A stretch of DNA of 29,876 nt. Source: a virus. Positions 1-7,494 of this stretch are shown piece after piece (the first letter of the stretch is position 1; each line of letters begins with the position of its first letter). The DNA is taken from positions 1 through 29,876 of IMG/VR virus record IMGVR_UViG_3300048839_000116; one strand, written 5' to 3'. The notes beneath the pieces were generated by a model. That model had not been told where the DNA came from, made no database searches, and saw nothing but the letters and a program-made list of their open reading frames with translations. Both the position numbers and the translations under genes were made by a program.

Positions 1-1
1 A

Positions 2-124
2 ACCATGCACGTTGAACTGCAGATGGACATTGCGCTGCTGCAGCGCGCCATGAAGGCCGAAACGGAAGCTGCGCTGCTGCGGGCCGCGCTGGACGCCAAG
101 CCGGCGCGCAGGGGGTTTGAATGA
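2..124 (+). CDS. C-terminal part of an unknown protein (5' end outside window)
   Basis: An open frame runs in from the left edge and stops with TGA at 122-124, overlapping the ATG of the next gene (ATGA junction). About 40 residues are visible; an ATG at position 5 is possible, but the frame is open to the edge, so the gene probably begins outside. The visible part is a charged Ala/Leu-rich helix (Leu-Leu and Ala-Glu patterns) with a basic end. The tight overlap with ninB places it in the same operon. Function not recognised. Confidence 0.5.
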   Translation, partial: TMHVELQMDIALLQRAMKAETEAALLRAALDAKPARRGFE

Positions 125-495
125 GCGAACCTTGGCGCGAAGCACTGACCGAGCAGCAGAGGAAGATCCTGAACGCTGCCTGTGGCGACCTGGCCGCGCA
201 GATCAACTGGCACGGCAACCGGCTTTCGAAAGACGACTGGCGCCACATGATCAGCGGCACGATCCTTGGCTGGCGGATGATGCCGGCCATCGACCGGGGC
301 GAAGGCCGCGCCGGGTTTATCATGCTGGGCGGATCAAGCCTAGACCTGAGCAAAGACCAGTGCATAGACGCGATAACGATGGCCTTTCACATTGGAGACG
401 ACCCGAGCAGCCAAGGCCTGAACTGCCCGCCTGTGCGCTGGTGCGCGGCCGTGTGCAAGGCGCGATGGTTGGCCGATGAGGAAATTGCGGCATGA
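121..495 (+). CDS. ninB: NinB-family recombination protein
   Basis: A 124-residue protein that matches the lambda NinB (Orf) family over its full length. Recognisable stretches are LTEQQRKILNA near the N-terminus, the WHGNRLSKDDWRHMISGT block around residues 30-48, and FIMLGGSSLDLSK near 66-78. NinB proteins act in phage recombination with single-stranded DNA and SSB and can replace host RecFOR functions; that role is taken from the family. It sits in an operon with ATGA overlaps on both sides and is followed by a Ref-like nuclease, as in the nin region of lambdoid phages. Confidence 0.9.
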   Translation: MSEPWREALTEQQRKILNAACGDLAAQINWHGNRLSKDDWRHMISGTILGWRMMPAIDRGEGRAGFIMLGGSSLDLSKDQCIDAITMAFHIGDDPSSQGLNCPPVRWCAAVCKARWLADEEIAA

Positions 496-773
496 CCCGC
501 GCCGAGAAGCGCCACCTCAACGCCGTGGCAGAGCTGGGCTGCATCCTCTGCGCCGTTCTCGGTACACCCGGCACGCCGGCGGAAATCCACCATCTGCGCG
601 ATGGGCAGGGTATGGGGCAGCGGTCCAGCCATTACGACGCCATTGGCCTGTGCGCGTACCACCATCGCGGCGATGAAGGCTATCATGGCATGGGGAAGCG
701 GCGCTTCGAGGCCGTATATGGCGTGACTGAGCGGGAACTTTTATCCAACGTGATGAGGCTGCTGGCGGCATGA
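492..773 (+). CDS. Ref-like recombination-enhancement nuclease (HNH-type)
   Basis: A 93-residue protein with the zinc/HNH layout of the Ref (P1) RecA-dependent nuclease family: a Cys pair at LGCILC (about residues 15-20), the EIHH motif (about 31-34), then the CAYHHRGDEGYHGMG segment (about 54-68). Family members cut DNA at RecA-formed joints; P1 Ref is longer, and this short form is like the single-domain homologues in many phages. It overlaps ninB by four bases and the following gene by four bases. Pairing with NinB fits a recombination module. Confidence 0.8.
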   Translation: MTRAEKRHLNAVAELGCILCAVLGTPGTPAEIHHLRDGQGMGQRSSHYDAIGLCAYHHRGDEGYHGMGKRRFEAVYGVTERELLSNVMRLLAA

Positions 774-970
774 GCGAAGACGAGAAGACCATCAACACGG
801 GCGACGAGATTCACAGCCCCCTTCCCCTGCCGGCGGCAAGGCTGCTGAAGGAGGCCGCAGAAACCCCGCTCGACCCGACCGCGCTCGACCCTAGACTCGC
901 CAGGCGCAAGGCTGTTGACCGGGCGCATGAGGAAGTCCGATCAAGATGGCCCAAGCTGTTCCGTGACTAA
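770..970 (+). CDS. Unknown small protein
   Basis: A 66-residue, charged, proline-containing protein with no recognised domain. It starts at the ATG that overlaps the stop of the Ref-like gene (ATGA), which supports translation by coupling. The C-terminal half is basic and helical (LARRKAVDRAHEEVRSRWPK). It may be a small accessory protein of the preceding recombination genes; nothing in the sequence gives a specific role. Confidence 0.6.
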   Translation: MSEDEKTINTGDEIHSPLPLPAARLLKEAAETPLDPTALDPRLARRKAVDRAHEEVRSRWPKLFRD

Positions 971-980
971 GTGGAATACC

Positions 981-1211
981 ATGATCGTGATTGCGGTAAA
1001 CGAGCGCGGGCTGCGCATAGGAGAGGACCATCATAATGCCCGATACACGGATAGGGAAATCGAGCACGTTCTGAGACTGCGTGATGAAGGATTAAGTTAC
1101 GGGGAGATTTGCAAGATCATGGAAATACCGAAAAGCACGGTGGCATGTATCTGCAAGGCTACAAGGCGCTGCCAGATTGCGGCGGCGTTCAAGAAAGTGA
1201 TGAGGGGATAA
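981..1211 (+). CDS. Small helix-turn-helix DNA-binding protein
   Basis: A 76-residue protein. The ATG at 981 is chosen because it follows the previous stop by ten bases and gives a compact domain; an in-frame upstream start at 915 would add 22 residues antisense in character to a real domain. Residues about 27-60 form a resolvase/Hin-type helix-turn-helix (TDREIEHVLRLRDEGLSY, then GEICKIMEIPKSTV). Similar small HTH proteins occur just before the terminase in other phages. It could be a late-gene regulator or a DNA-packaging accessory protein. That it acts at the repeated promoters of this window is only a possibility. Confidence 0.65.
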   Translation: MIVIAVNERGLRIGEDHHNARYTDREIEHVLRLRDEGLSYGEICKIMEIPKSTVACICKATRRCQIAAAFKKVMRG

Positions 1212-1215
1212 TGAA

Positions 1216-1398
1216 ATGGGAAAAGGCGCGAAGTCGATTATTTGGGGCTTTGTCATTATTGCGCCAGATTACGCGCGGCGCTTCGCTATGAAGCAGCATG
1301 GATCAATGCGCGCATTCTACGATTGGTTCGTCTCAAGGTTCATAAAGCTTCGAGATGAGTATGAGGCCCAGCTTCGCAAGGAGAATTCTTATGGTTAA
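1216..1398 (+). CDS. Unknown small protein
   Basis: A 60-residue protein with a hydrophobic stretch (IIWGFVIIAP, residues 8-17) and a charged helical C-terminus (FIKLRDEYEAQLRKEN). The ATG at 1216 is preceded by GAGGGG at 1202-1207, a good ribosome-binding site; an ATG five bases upstream opens only a 26-codon frame. The 3' end overlaps the start of the terminase small subunit by eight bases. Function not recognised. Confidence 0.5.
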   Translation: MGKGAKSIIWGFVIIAPDYARRFAMKQHGSMRAFYDWFVSRFIKLRDEYEAQLRKENSYG

Positions 1399-1801
1399 AG
1401 CACGCCGCACAGCACGCACGGATCGCGCGCGCGAGAGCTTCCTGGTGGTTTTGCGCGAAACCTGCAACGTGTCCGAGGCAGCGCGTGCCGCTGGCATTGG
1501 CCGACGGACGGCATACGAGTGGCGCGAGAAGGACGCCAAATTCGCCGAGGGATGGGATGACGCAGAGGAAGAAGCGGCTGACAAGCTTGAGCGCGAAGCG
1601 TGGAGGCGGGCGGTTGATGGGATAGACAAACCTGTCGTCCACCAGGGCGTTATAACGGCAATCTACAAGGAATACTCGGACAGGATGCTGGAGATACTGC
1701 TGAAGGGCCATCGTCCAGAAAAGTACGTCGAGCGCAACAAGATCGAGCATTCCGGCAAGATCGGCCTCGAATCGCTGATTACGGGCGACCATGACGGTTG
1801 A
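1391..1801 (+). CDS. Terminase small subunit
   Basis: A 136-residue protein. The ATG at 1391 is preferred over 1355 because AAGGAG at 1378-1383 lies seven bases before it. An N-terminal helix-turn-helix (VSEAARAAGIGRRTAYEWR, about residues 25-43) would bind the packaging site. The C-terminal part carries the REAWRRAVDG and YSDRMLEILLKG segments typical of small-terminase homologues in podoviruses and transposable phages. The gene overlaps the large terminase by 11 bases (ATG at 1791), the usual arrangement for co-translated TerS/TerL. Small subunits recognise phage DNA and regulate the motor. Confidence 0.85.
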   Translation: MVKARRTARTDRARESFLVVLRETCNVSEAARAAGIGRRTAYEWREKDAKFAEGWDDAEEEAADKLEREAWRRAVDGIDKPVVHQGVITAIYKEYSDRMLEILLKGHRPEKYVERNKIEHSGKIGLESLITGDHDG

Positions 1802-4331
1802 GAAAGCCCGATTACGCATCCAGGAATGGCGGCGCGACCCGGTAAAGTTCGCCGTTGACTGCTTCGGCGTAACGCCTGACCCGTGGCAGGTTGACGCCAT
1901 GCGCGAATTGGGCGGCGACTATAACCCGGCGCGGCGTCTGTGCATGAAGGCGTGTACCGGGCCGGGGAAAGCGCAGCCTGTCGATATGTTGATTGAGACG
2001 CCTGACGGCTTGCGCCGATGGGGTGACATTGTGCCTGGCGATATGGTGTTTGCTTTGGATGGCACGCCAACTCGCGTTGTTGCGCAGACGTGGCGTGGCA
2101 CGTTGCCTCTGTACCGCGTGACGTTTGATGATGGCACTTCTACTGATTGCTGTGCAGAACACCTGTGGCGCGTGCGTGGTAGGACTGAGCGCCGTCACGT
2201 CAAGCAGCGCGCATCCGTTGATTGGACAGAGCACAAAGAGCGTTTGGCTGTGGCGCAAGGCCACTACAGAACACCAGAAGATGGCTGGTCAACGTTGAGC
2301 CTGATTGAGATTATGGCTCGCAATGACAGCAACGATGGTCGTACTAGGCGGCAGTTTGAAATACCGCAACAGGGAGCGATTGAATACCCTGAGGCCGACT
2401 TGGCTTGTGATCCTTATGTGTTGGGAGCGTGGCTTGGTGACGGATGCAGGGGGCAGCGCGGCGCTCGCGTTTCCTGGCAGGACGAAGGGATAGACGCTGA
2501 AGTTGTACGTCGCGGATACCTGATAACTCGGCGTGATGGCGGCAGAGCCGCTACGGTTCACGGTCTTTCGTCTGGGTTACGTTTGGATAGGGTAAACAAC
2601 ATACCAAGCCATGAGCGCCGCGTCCCCCAGCAGTATATGCGGGCGTCGATTCAGCAGCGAAAGGATGTTCTTGCCGGATTGTTGGATACAGACGGGACGA
2701 TAGCGTCTGATCGCAGTATTTCTTTTGATGTCACGTCAAAGGGCTTGGCCGAGGATGTGGCGTGGCTGGTGCGGTCGCTTGGCGGTAAAGCGATGGCGAT
2801 TCGCACAAAGCGAGGTAAGTACAATGGCAAAGATGGTGGCATGGTTGAGTGCCTGACCGTCTACCGCGTCACGCTGTCTCTGCCGTTCTGCCCGTTCCTG
2901 CTCAAGCGAAAGGCTGACCGCTGGGCCGCTCCGCAGAGCCGGTACATGACGCGCTGGATTGAAAAAATAGAGCGTATTGGTGACGGCGAGGCGATGTGCA
3001 TACAGGTTGCGCACCCGCTGGCCTGTTACCTCGCCAACGATTTCATCGTCACGCACAATTCCGCGACTCTGGCGTGGATGGGCTGGCATCGGCTGGCCTG
3101 CTTTGCGGCCAAGGGCGAGCACCCAAAGGGCGCGGCGCTGTCGATCACCGCCGACAACCTGAAAGACAACCTGTGGGCTGAGATGTCCAAGTGGCAGCAG
3201 CGCAGCGCGTTCCTGAAAGCTGCGTTCACCTGGACCAAGGAAAAGATCTACGCCAACGAACACCCGGAAACATGGTTCCTGTCGGCAAGATCGTTCGCCA
3301 AGGACGCCAACGCCGAGGCGATAGGCCGGGCATTGTCCGGCCTGCATAGTCAATTCCCGTTCGTCTTGCTTGACGAGACGGGCGAAATGCCGGTATCGGT
3401 CGGACGCGCGGCGGCGCAGATATTCACCGGAAATCCTCGGGACGCCGCGATCATCCAGGCCGGCAACCCGACCAGCACAAGCGGCTTGCTGTACGAGTCT
3501 TGCACGAAGGCCGGCGAGGCGTGGGAGATCATCACCATCACCGCCGACCCGGACGACCCCAAGCGCACGCCACGGGTCAGCGTCGAGCACGCCCGCGAGA
3601 TGATCCGCACCCATGGCCGCGACAACCCTTGGGTGATGGCGACCATCCTCGGCCTGTTCCCGCCGACCGGCTTCAATTCCCTACTTGGCCCGGATGACGT
3701 TGACGCGGCGATGGCCCGGCATTACCGGCTTGAGCAAATCCAAAACGAGCCTGTCGTGCTGGGCGGAGACGTGGCACGGCAGGGCGATGATTCGAGCGCC
3801 ATCGCCAAGCGGCAGGGGCGCCAGGCGTTCCCCATCCGCACTCTGCGCATTCCAGACACGATGCTGCTGGCAGACCAGTTCATCCGCGACCAGAAGGACA
3901 GCCAGGCCGAGGCGTTCTTCGTTGACGAAACCGGGGGCTATGGGGCGGGCGTGATAGACGCCATGCGCAGGCTCGGGCATGACGTGGTGGGCGTGCAGTT
4001 CGGCGGGCGGGCGTCCGACTACCGCTATTTCAACAAGCGCAGCGAGATGTACTTCGAGATGGCTGCGTGGGTGAAAGCAGGCGGGGCATTGCCTGACGAC
4101 AAGGAACTGAAGGAAGAACTGTGCGCGACCACGTTCGTCTACCAGGGAGACAAGTTCAGGATCGTGGACAAGGGCATCATCAAGGACAAGCTCGGGCGTT
4201 CACCCGACAAAGCCGACGCGCTGGTGCTGACGTTTGCTTTCCCGGTGGCCAAGCGCAACCCGCTCAATGCCTACCGAAACACCAGTAAATCGAGAGATTA
4301 CGACCCCTATAGCCACGCCAACAACAGATAG
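1791..4331 (+). CDS. Terminase large subunit precursor with in-frame intein
   Basis: An 846-residue precursor. After removal of residues 61-423 the mature protein would be 483 residues, a normal TerL length. The intein splits Walker A: the upstream extein ends ACTGPGK (54-60) and the downstream one begins SATLAW (424), so only the spliced product has an intact P-loop. Walker B with the catalytic Glu is FVLLDETGE (D528/E529). The C-terminal RNase H-like nuclease has acidic residues at D660 (GGDVARQGDDSS), D712 (FFVDETGG) and D806 or D809 (SPDKADALVL). TerL powers DNA translocation into the prohead and cuts the DNA. It overlaps the small subunit by 11 bases. Confidence 0.95.
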   Translation: MTVEKARLRIQEWRRDPVKFAVDCFGVTPDPWQVDAMRELGGDYNPARRLCMKACTGPGKAQPVDMLIETPDGLRRWGDIVPGDMVFALDGTPTRVVAQTWRGTLPLYRVTFDDGTSTDCCAEHLWRVRGRTERRHVKQRASVDWTEHKERLAVAQGHYRTPEDGWSTLSLIEIMARNDSNDGRTRRQFEIPQQGAIEYPEADLACDPYVLGAWLGDGCRGQRGARVSWQDEGIDAEVVRRGYLITRRDGGRAATVHGLSSGLRLDRVNNIPSHERRVPQQYMRASIQQRKDVLAGLLDTDGTIASDRSISFDVTSKGLAEDVAWLVRSLGGKAMAIRTKRGKYNGKDGGMVECLTVYRVTLSLPFCPFLLKRKADRWAAPQSRYMTRWIEKIERIGDGEAMCIQVAHPLACYLANDFIVTHNSATLAWMGWHRLACFAAKGEHPKGAALSITADNLKDNLWAEMSKWQQRSAFLKAAFTWTKEKIYANEHPETWFLSARSFAKDANAEAIGRALSGLHSQFPFVLLDETGEMPVSVGRAAAQIFTGNPRDAAIIQAGNPTSTSGLLYESCTKAGEAWEIITITADPDDPKRTPRVSVEHAREMIRTHGRDNPWVMATILGLFPPTGFNSLLGPDDVDAAMARHYRLEQIQNEPVVLGGDVARQGDDSSAIAKRQGRQAFPIRTLRIPDTMLLADQFIRDQKDSQAEAFFVDETGGYGAGVIDAMRRLGHDVVGVQFGGRASDYRYFNKRSEMYFEMAAWVKAGGALPDDKELKEELCATTFVYQGDKFRIVDKGIIKDKLGRSPDKADALVLTFAFPVAKRNPLNAYRNTSKSRDYDPYSHANNR
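1971..3059 (+). mobile_element. Class 3-type intein with LAGLIDADG endonuclease, in terL
   Basis: It covers precursor residues 61-423 (363 residues). The first residue is Ala (AQPVDML), not Cys or Ser. The end is FIVTHN followed by Ser+1. The class 3 signature is present: Trp in block B (W126, in EHLWRV, two residues after His124), Cys at block F position 4 (C403, in AMCIQV) and Thr at block G position 5 (T421, in VTHN). In class 3 inteins the block F Cys attacks the N-terminal junction directly. Two LAGLIDADG-type motifs lie at 209-218 (YVLGAWLGDG) and 293-302 (VLAGLLDTDG), so a homing endonuclease domain is intact. Base use looks richer in A/T than in the exteins, which fits lateral arrival. 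Confidence 0.93.
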
Positions 4332-4459
4332 GCGACCGAGCCGACCAGTACGATCAAGCGCATGCCGCTGCCGCAGGAGAGCCAAGCCCAAGTCTTTCGC
4401 CATGTCGGCCTGCGTAGCCTCCAGACTATTTCCCTTAGTATTTCGAGCGTGAATCCCAT
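4307..4459 (-). CDS. Possible small membrane protein, antisense and leaderless
   Basis: A 50-residue frame on the minus strand that converges on terL, overlapping its last 25 bases. The N-terminal half is basic and aromatic (ILREIVWRLRRPTWRKTWAW) and the last 16 residues are a hydrophobic segment (LIVLVGSVAYLLLAWL), the pattern of a small inner-membrane protein. There is no Shine-Dalgarno sequence, but TTGTGG-N16-TACACT lies so that its -10 box ends six bases before the ATG. It could be a host-takeover or superinfection-exclusion protein. It may also be a chance frame; the gap otherwise holds only the promoter. Confidence 0.4.
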   Translation of the reverse strand: MGFTLEILREIVWRLRRPTWRKTWAWLSCGSGMRLIVLVGSVAYLLLAWL

Positions 4460-4465
4460 GCCGTC

Positions 4466-4493
4466 AGTGTAGCAGCGGGTGCGCGTACCACAA
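4466..4493 (-). promoter_or_regulatory. Possible minus-strand sigma70-type promoter
   Basis: On the minus strand TTGTGG (4493-4488) and TACACT (4471-4466) are separated by 16 bases. The -10 box ends six bases before the ATG at 4459, so transcription would start at or next to the start codon. It overlaps the -35-like element of the plus-strand promoter at 4478-4487, so the two would compete. Confidence 0.35.
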
Positions 4494-4510
4494 GCGGCCA
4501 CGCATAGATT
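4478..4510 (+). promoter_or_regulatory. Phage late-type promoter, copy 1
   Basis: GGTGCGCGTA at 4478-4487, then 17 bases, then TAGATT at 4505-4510. The same upstream decamer and spacing occur three more times in this window, each time in a gap before a late gene module. The -10-like box ends six bases before the ATG at 4517, so the predicted RNA start is the start codon itself. Confidence 0.75.
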
Positions 4511-4516
4511 ATGCAC

Positions 4517-4945
4517 ATGGACATATCCGTCATTCCAATTGATGCGGTTCGCGCGCTTGAGCGCGAGTTGGCGCTGTTTCCACAGGTTGACCTGTCTACC
4601 ACGCACCTGGTTCATGGCGGCATGTACGCCCGCACCATTTTCATTCCTGCCGGCGTGGCGCTGACTGGCGCACTGACTGAGATGGACAACATCTGCGTGC
4701 TGTATGGCGACATCACCGTGACGACCGACGAGGGGCCGCGCCGGCTGACCGGGTTCCATGTGCTGCCGGCCAAGGCTGGGGCGAAGCGGGCCGGTGTAAC
4801 ACACGCTGAGACGTGGTGGACAACGATCATCCCGACTGAACTGACCGATATTTCCGCCATTGAGGAAGCCATGACGACCGAGGCCGACAGGTTGCAGTCG
4901 CGCAACCCGGCGCTGGGCAATGTAACACAGGGGGCTTTGACATGA
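4517..4945 (+). CDS. Cupin-like protein of the late operon, unknown role
   Basis: A 142-residue protein. ATG 4517 is chosen over ATG 4511 because 4511 directly abuts the promoter -10 box and would not be in the transcript; neither has a Shine-Dalgarno sequence. Residues about 34-90 look like a short beta-barrel (MYARTIFIPAGVALTGAL, then NICVLYGDITV and GFHVLPAKAG), and a late conserved THAETWWTTI segment follows, reminiscent of small cupin-fold proteins. Homologues are known to me as uncharacterised proteins beside podoviral portal genes. It overlaps the next gene by four bases, so it belongs to the portal operon. Confidence 0.7.
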   Translation: MDISVIPIDAVRALERELALFPQVDLSTTHLVHGGMYARTIFIPAGVALTGALTEMDNICVLYGDITVTTDEGPRRLTGFHVLPAKAGAKRAGVTHAETWWTTIIPTELTDISAIEEAMTTEADRLQSRNPALGNVTQGALT

Positions 4946-5316
4946 GTTTCGCAATCGTCGCCGCTGTCACGACAGCAGTCGTGGCCGGATACAGCGCATA
5001 CACCAGCAAGAAACAGGCGGATGCGGCGATTGACGCGCAGCGCGAGGCCAATGCTCAAGCCCAGGCCGATGCCGACGCCCAACTCAAGGCCTACGAGCAG
5101 CAATCAGCCGCGCAGGCTGCCGACTATGCCGCGCAGGCCAAGGCTGCCGACCAGAAGTTCAACGCGGCCAACCAGAAGCGCCCCGATACACGTTCCATGC
5201 TGGACGCGGCTTCATCTGCCGGGCGTGGCGGGGTGTCAGGGACCATGCTGACCGGCCCCGCCGGGGTGAAGAAGGAAGACATGGTTCTCGGCAAGTCAAC
5301 CCTGCTGGGGATGTGA
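4942..5316 (+). CDS. Small helical virion-associated protein, unknown
   Basis: A 124-residue protein with a hydrophobic N-terminal helix (FAIVAAVTTAVVAGYSAY), then a long Ala/Gln-rich amphipathic or coiled-coil stretch (about residues 24-80), and a Gly-rich end (SAGRGGVSGTMLTGPAG). This layout resembles small internal or head-tail proteins encoded just before podoviral portals, and its start resembles that of the core protein at 14935. It is translationally coupled on both sides (ATGA overlap upstream; TGATG downstream). The virion role is inferred from context. Confidence 0.65.
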   Translation: MSFAIVAAVTTAVVAGYSAYTSKKQADAAIDAQREANAQAQADADAQLKAYEQQSAAQAADYAAQAKAADQKFNAANQKRPDTRSMLDAASSAGRGGVSGTMLTGPAGVKKEDMVLGKSTLLGM

Positions 5317-6980
5317 TGGAGCAAACAAAGCAGCAGAAAGTTCGCTCGCGCTCGTCATCGCTCAAGAACGAGCGGGCAAGTTGGGACGCGCACTGGCAGG
5401 AGATCAGCACTTATCTGCTCCCGCGTGCCGGGCGGTTCTTTACGTCTGACCGCAACAAGGGCGACAAGCGACACAACAACATTTATGACTCGACTGGCAC
5501 GCGGGCGCTGAGTGTGCTTGCGGCAGGGATGATGGCAGGCATGACCAGCCCGGCGCGGCCTTGGTTTCGCCTCACGACTGCCGATCCAGGGCTTGACGAA
5601 TCGGCGGCGGTCAAGGCGTGGCTGGCCGATGTCACCCGCATCATGCAGATGATCTTCGCAAAGTCGAACACCTATCGCTCGCTGCATTCGATGTACGAGG
5701 AATTGGGCGCGTTCGGTACGGCATCCAGCATCGTGCTGCCAGACTTCGATAACGTCATTCACCACTATCAAATCACGACCGGCGAGTTCTGCCTTGCCGC
5801 CGATCACCGTGGCCGGGTCAATACCATTTTCCGCGAATACGAAATGACAGTCGGCCAGATGGTCGAGCAGTTCGGGCGCGACAAGTGCAGCAGCACGGTA
5901 CAGGCCATGCACGATCGCAACCAGCTCGATAGTTGGATTCCGGTACTTCAGGCCATCGAGCCTCGCAAGGCGCGCGATGCGTCGAAGCGTGACGCGCAGA
6001 ACATGGCGTATCAGTCCGTCTACATCGAGGCGGGCGGCAATGAAGACAAGTTTCTGCGCGAGTCTGGCTTCAAGACATTCCCGGCATTGTGTCCGCGCTG
6101 GATGACCTCTGGCGGCGACATCTACGGAAACAGCCCGGCGATGGAAGCCTTGGGCGACATCAAGCAATTGCAGCACGAGCAATTGCGCAAGGCGCAGGGC
6201 ATCGACTACCAGACCAAGCCGCCATTGCAGGCACCGACAAGCATGCAGAACCGGGGCGTTGATCAACTGCCTGGCGGCGTGACCTATGTCGATTCAGCTT
6301 CGCCTACTGGCGGCATTCGCACGGCATGGGAAGTCAACCTCAATCTGTCCTATCTGCTCGAAGACATCCGCGACGTGCGCGAGCGCATCAAGTCAAGCTT
6401 CTATGCCGACCTGTTCCTGATGCTGGCAGGCGGTGACAACCGCAATATGACCGCGACCGAAGTGGCCGAGCGTCACGAGGAAAAGCTGTTGATGCTGGGG
6501 CCGGTGCTGGAGCGCATGCACAACGAAATCCTTGACCCGCTGATCGAAATGACCTTCGCCCGCATGGTCGAGGCCAACATCGTGCCGCCGCCGCCGCAGG
6601 AGCTGCAAGGCATGGAACTGAACGTCGAGTTTGTTTCCATGCTTGCCCAGGCGCAGCGCGCCATTGCAACCAACTCGGTGGATCGCTTCGTCGGCAACCT
6701 TGGGGCAGTCGCCGGCATCAAGCCGGAAGTGCTTGACAAGTTCGATGCCGACCGCTGGGCCGACGCCTACGCCGACATGCTGGGCATCGACCCGGAACTG
6801 GTTGTGCCTGGCGACAAGGTGGCATTGATACGCCAGCAGCGGGCGCAGGCTGCGCAGGCGCAGGCATTGCAGGACAGCATGGAGCAGCGCGCACGTACCG
6901 CCAAAGACCTGGCCGCAGCGGACACCAGCGGAAAGAATGGATTAACCGATGTCACACGTGCGTATAGCGGATACACATGA
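5316..6980 (+). CDS. Portal (head-tail connector) protein, podovirus type
   Basis: A 554-residue protein. ATG 5316 overlaps the upstream stop (TGATG); a GTG at 5313 is the alternative. It matches the podoviral head-tail connector family of BPP-1/T7-type phages: W..ISTYLLPRAGRFF near 18-32, the GTRALSVLAAGMMAGMTSPARPWF block near 52-75, and the later GMELNVEFVSMLAQAQRA segment near 430-447. Its length is typical. Twelve copies form the vertex ring through which TerL packs DNA and to which the adaptor (12082) docks. The stop is overlapped by the HNH gene. Confidence 0.93.
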   Translation: MEQTKQQKVRSRSSSLKNERASWDAHWQEISTYLLPRAGRFFTSDRNKGDKRHNNIYDSTGTRALSVLAAGMMAGMTSPARPWFRLTTADPGLDESAAVKAWLADVTRIMQMIFAKSNTYRSLHSMYEELGAFGTASSIVLPDFDNVIHHYQITTGEFCLAADHRGRVNTIFREYEMTVGQMVEQFGRDKCSSTVQAMHDRNQLDSWIPVLQAIEPRKARDASKRDAQNMAYQSVYIEAGGNEDKFLRESGFKTFPALCPRWMTSGGDIYGNSPAMEALGDIKQLQHEQLRKAQGIDYQTKPPLQAPTSMQNRGVDQLPGGVTYVDSASPTGGIRTAWEVNLNLSYLLEDIRDVRERIKSSFYADLFLMLAGGDNRNMTATEVAERHEEKLLMLGPVLERMHNEILDPLIEMTFARMVEANIVPPPPQELQGMELNVEFVSMLAQAQRAIATNSVDRFVGNLGAVAGIKPEVLDKFDADRWADAYADMLGIDPELVVPGDKVALIRQQRAQAAQAQALQDSMEQRARTAKDLAAADTSGKNGLTDVTRAYSGYT

Positions 6981-7483
6981 AAACGTGCGGAAAGTGCGGT
7001 GCCGAATTGGAAGGCAGAGCGTGTAACGCATGCCGCAGAGAGTGGCGCGCGACAAATCAAGAAAAAGTAAAGGCGGCAAGGAAACGGTACAACGATAAGA
7101 ACAGAATAAAAGTTGCTGAGTCGACCAAAAAGTGGCGCTCCGCAAATCCTGAAAAGCTAAAAGAGTCAAACGCGAAATGGCATGCGGCCAATCCGCACGC
7201 GCGTCAAGTAATCACGCAGAACTATCGGGCAAGGAAGCGGGCGGATGGAATGAAGTTGTCGCCCAACCTTGCTGCCAGGCTGTTCAGTCTTCAGCGCGGA
7301 AAATGTGCCTGCGGTTGCGCTCAACCGCTTGGTGACGACTACCACCTAGACCACATCATGCCGCTGGCGCTTGGCGGCACAAATAGGGACGACAACATCC
7401 AGCTTTTGCGCGCGACGTGCAATCAGCAAAAGCACGCGAAGCACCCTGTTGATTTTATGCAACAGCGTGGATTTCTACTCTGA
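6977..7483 (+). CDS. Free-standing HNH endonuclease
   Basis: A 168-residue protein. The N-terminus has a zinc knuckle (C4-C7, C16-C19). Residues about 21-75 carry the Lys/Asn-rich repeats of phage HNH homing enzymes (KKWRSANPEK, then AKWHAANPHA). The HNH domain is C-terminal: Cys110/112/114, LDH at 124-126, DDN at 138-140 and CNQQKH at 148-153. It starts in the stop of the portal gene (ATGA overlap). Its codon use is visibly richer in A (AAA, AGA, AAT) than its neighbours, a sign of recent transfer. It probably spreads itself and flanking DNA between phages; a packaging nuclease role is less likely, since such enzymes usually lie next to terminase. Confidence 0.88.
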   Translation: MKTCGKCGAELEGRACNACRREWRATNQEKVKAARKRYNDKNRIKVAESTKKWRSANPEKLKESNAKWHAANPHARQVITQNYRARKRADGMKLSPNLAARLFSLQRGKCACGCAQPLGDDYHLDHIMPLALGGTNRDDNIQLLRATCNQQKHAKHPVDFMQQRGFLL

Positions 7484-7494
7484 CAGGAGAAAAC

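Noticed and set aside
650-681. A fifth GTGCGCGTACC match, inside the Ref-like nuclease gene.
   Set aside because: Seventeen bases downstream the sequence is AAGGCT, not a TA-rich box, and the match lies within codons of a conserved protein segment.
1-1400. attC-like sites between the left-end genes.
   Set aside because: These genes overlap by ATGA or are separated by a few bases; no paired TAAC/GTTA cores with a hairpin were found.
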